The notes beneath the pieces are model-generated. The model worked only from the letters and a program-made list of their open reading frames with translations. It was not told the DNA's origin and made no database searches. Of a stretch of DNA of 64,000 nt, positions 61,346-64,000 are shown one piece after another; positions within the stretch are counted from its first letter, which is position 1, and every line of letters begins with the position of its first letter. The position numbers and the translations under genes are program-made. Source of the stretch: Tubiluchus corallicola (taxonomy: Eukaryota; Priapulida; Priapulimorpha; Priapulimorphida; Tubiluchidae). The stretch is taken from assembly GCA_030141605.1 (NCBI GenBank), contig JAQGDQ010000021.1, positions 994,001-1,058,000 of the forward strand, given 5' to 3'.

Positions 61346-64000
61346 TTATTTATTAATATTGATAATATAGGTCCTGCGTGTGCTTTGATAATGTATAATC
61401 AAATCCTGTTTTATTTAGCATTTTATATATAAATGCAAGCGTAACATACGTATCGAGCATCTAGCCTTACTATAATATTGTAAAGTTTGGGCGGTAGAAA
61501 CCTTTTATTGCATTTTCCTTATTTGATTTCTTTATGAAATACTGTTTGGCATCAGTAGATCTTTATCTAATTAAAATTTCTTTTAAAAGCAATAATCAGT
61601 TTTTGACATTTATTTAGCAAATTTTGGTTGTCTTGATTAAATCATGCTTAATAAAAAAAAATCTACTACATGGTGAAAGGTATTTTTTCTGTTAGTGTTT
61701 GGGCTGTGCTTACAAGTTTACAACTGCTGTATCACATTGCAAATTTTATATTTTAATATTTGATTGCGTTAGCGCATGCTAACCTCAGATGACATGAGTA
61801 GTGCATTCGTCCTGAAGAAGATACTGTATACTGCTATAACTACTACACCTACTGCCCTGAAAAAAACTACAGTTACTGTTATTAGGTATACTGTTCAGAA
61901 CAAAACTACGGCTACTACATCTCAAGAAAAAGATTGTGTCTACTACCACTGCGGAAATTGGCATTTAGAATATAATGATTAGCGTCTACAGAAGACGCAT
62001 CAGCAGACATACCACCCTAATATGAAATGCTTCAAACTCCCCAAACTTCATCTGTTTAGAATTGTTAATCCTATGAAAGTACCTCGCCCTCTAAAACATG
62101 TATCTATATGCTACTAATAAAGACCATTTACTTAGAAATTGACAAAAGAAATTTTTGTTCATTAATACTGATATATTTGATATACTTAATGAAACTTTCA
62201 CCGTATGGATAGAAGAGGAGGCAGAGAACAAGGAAGAGGCCGCAATGGGGAGAGAGTGTACCAGGAGTTTCCCCCGTCCAATAATCACAGCTTCTTCAGA
62301 ATTTTCACTCTGCGTCGTCACCTCTGTTTGGAGCTACTGCACAGGTCCACGCTACTGGCCATGATGGAGTCGTGCCGGAAACAGTTTGGGAACTCTGGCA
62401 GTGGATGTGGAGGCAGAGGACGAGATAGATGTCGTAAAAGCTAATAAGGCGAAATTTGTATATATGTATATATTTGTATATACAAATATATTTTGTATTC
62501 TGTAAGATTCTCGAAACAAGATCCAAAGTAGTCTTTTAAGAAATGCAAAAGTAGTTTTTTACAGAAAATTATAGCATCTAGTCAACTTTTACATCACGTT
62601 CGTAATACATGTACTGAAATATCACAATATTAAAGACAATCATAATTTATTATCTCAAGCTTATCATAATTTGCCTGTGTAACGTGTAATAACATTTAAC
62701 TGATAATGTGTAGCATGCTTTCATAAAGTGCAATAATTGATTAGGGCTTCATCAAACTTGCACATTATATTTGACAAAATTTAAGGTACAATTTTTAAAA
62801 ATGTTCTTATCATGAACATGGAATGGATCTTTCGAGTAGTTCTTTATGCTGTTTTGCTTCTTGTTAAATTAAAAACCAATTTTATAATAGGCATGTAAAG
62901 CTTTTGCGTAGTAGAAGTTGCTACATTTCTTTTGTTTAATGTATTTATCTACAGTTTACATTGTATTTACATAGTATATAGATGACTATTTATTTTTAAT
63001 AGACAAATAATATGTAAATATTTCTTCTTCAGTGCGTCACATACAGCGATTACATCATCAGCGTCCACGCAGAATCAGAGAAAAATTTGAAAAATAAAAA
63101 TAATTTAATTGTGTAGATGCAAATTATTTTCACTTTCCACTTTTTTTTGGTTCTGCGTGGACACTGATGTTGTGATCTCAGTATAGACGTTTGAAAAACC
63201 ATTGTGGAAATTTTAGAGAATAATTCAACATGCATTTGTTAAATAAATTGCACATGTGTACTCAGGGGCATATTAACCAATAGGGTAACTAGGCCATAGC
63301 CTAGGGCGCCAAGGTTTGAGGGGCGTCACGTTTTAGAAAAAAATCGTATTCTCTTTAGGAAATATTCACGTTAAGGGCACATAAAATAAAACACCCTATA
63401 GGCAGTTACTTAATGCAGCTTTCATACAAGTGCCACATAACGAACAGGCGCAAGGTATTACAGAACAAGCAGTTGCGCGGCCTGCTTAAATATAAGCATT
63501 ACGCAAATGCATGTAATTAATAATGATCACGTAAAAACTAGGTTAATAGTGTTTCTAATACACCACAAGTAATTGTTTAAGCTGCTCATTACATAAACAA
63601 CCATAAATTGACAATAGAGATGGGCGGGACAGAACTATCAGCCTAGGGCGTCATAAAGTCTTAACACAATTAAAAAGCAATTAACACAAATGAATCAGAA
63701 AAATACACCCAAAAAACAATAAAAGTGTCCAGTACGCATCACTAAATGCATTTATGTGTACGTTCGTGATTTAAGTATCATTATAAGGCTGTATAACAAG
63801 TTTCTGTGCTCTGTGACCACAGACTGCAGACACACGTGTTGATCCATCGGATACCAACCAGATGACGATGTAACGTGGATCATGTCGCAAAACACCTGGA
63901 AAAATTTCCATAGAAAATCTGTCTCACTCAAACTTGTGAATAATTTTCTCTTGATGTGTTCCTGTACCTAATGCTCAACTGGTATCCTTGATGCAGCATT
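61346..64000. other. Intergenic region, no gene recognised
   Basis: AT-rich DNA. AGGCCATAGCCTAGGGCGCC at about 63290 and CAGCCTAGGGCGTCAT at about 63640 suggest decayed repeat fragments. A palindromic stretch TATATTTGTATATACAAATATA lies near 62470. Confidence 0.4.

Noticed and set aside
61776-61982. Thr-rich 68-residue frame
   Set aside because: Derives from a decayed CTACTG/ACTACT triplet stretch.
62155-62444. Overlapping frames, one beginning with a Gly/Arg-rich stretch
   Set aside because: The Gly/Arg start recalls RNA-binding proteins, but no domain follows and no splice context fits; treated as non-coding.

Overview
This is a eukaryotic, AT-rich window with introns obeying GT-AG, long simple-sequence tracts and many dispersed repeats. 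It is most likely from a marine protostome invertebrate, perhaps a lophotrochozoan such as a mollusc. That placement is inference. It rests on an invertebrate-type 7B2 protein with a DCLCDAEHMF block and an LPISAKK tail, and on a secreted EGF plus Tyr/Pro/Lys-rich repeat protein that resembles adhesive or matrix proteins. No bacterial-type operon, CRISPR array or rRNA operon is present.

Layout. (1) 1-3088: AT-rich intergenic DNA ending in a fragment of an inverted-repeat element. (2) 3089-5703, plus strand: neuroendocrine protein 7B2 (SCG5), four coding exons, with the start exon not found. (3) 8489-28868, plus strand: three consecutive genes (here called A, B and C) of a family I do not recognise. 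They share a paired motif: an acidic helix of the type DxVxxINExLAEEEL followed by PLxxVPSHxR. B and C also share a three-exon layout with a 74-nt first exon and two hydrophobic segments; C has a single 9.56-kb exon carrying about 15 or more copies of the PLxxVPSHxR motif. (4) 28869-32345: no clear gene, one candidate orphan exon. (5) 32346-40173, minus strand: a four-exon gene for a 610-residue secreted protein with a signal peptide, three EGF domains and a long KYEPKPTPNYEHPP-type repeat region. (6) 40174-49678: about 9.5 kb without a recognisable gene, holding SINE-like heads, local duplications, an (AG)n tract and a 313-bp inverted-repeat element. (7) 49679-56133, minus strand: a complete eight-exon TOLLIP gene (290 residues). 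(8) 56134-64000: no intact gene; two abutting Helitron-like elements, a decayed LINE ORF1 zinc-knuckle fragment, a minisatellite and an inverted repeat.

The genes are not an operon. 7B2 (prohormone convertase 2 chaperone) and TOLLIP (endosomal adaptor) are conserved single genes. The accessory interest lies in the tandem A-B-C family and the EGF/Tyr-Pro protein. All exon joins were made by eye from open frames, splice-site consensus and phase agreement, with no transcript support.
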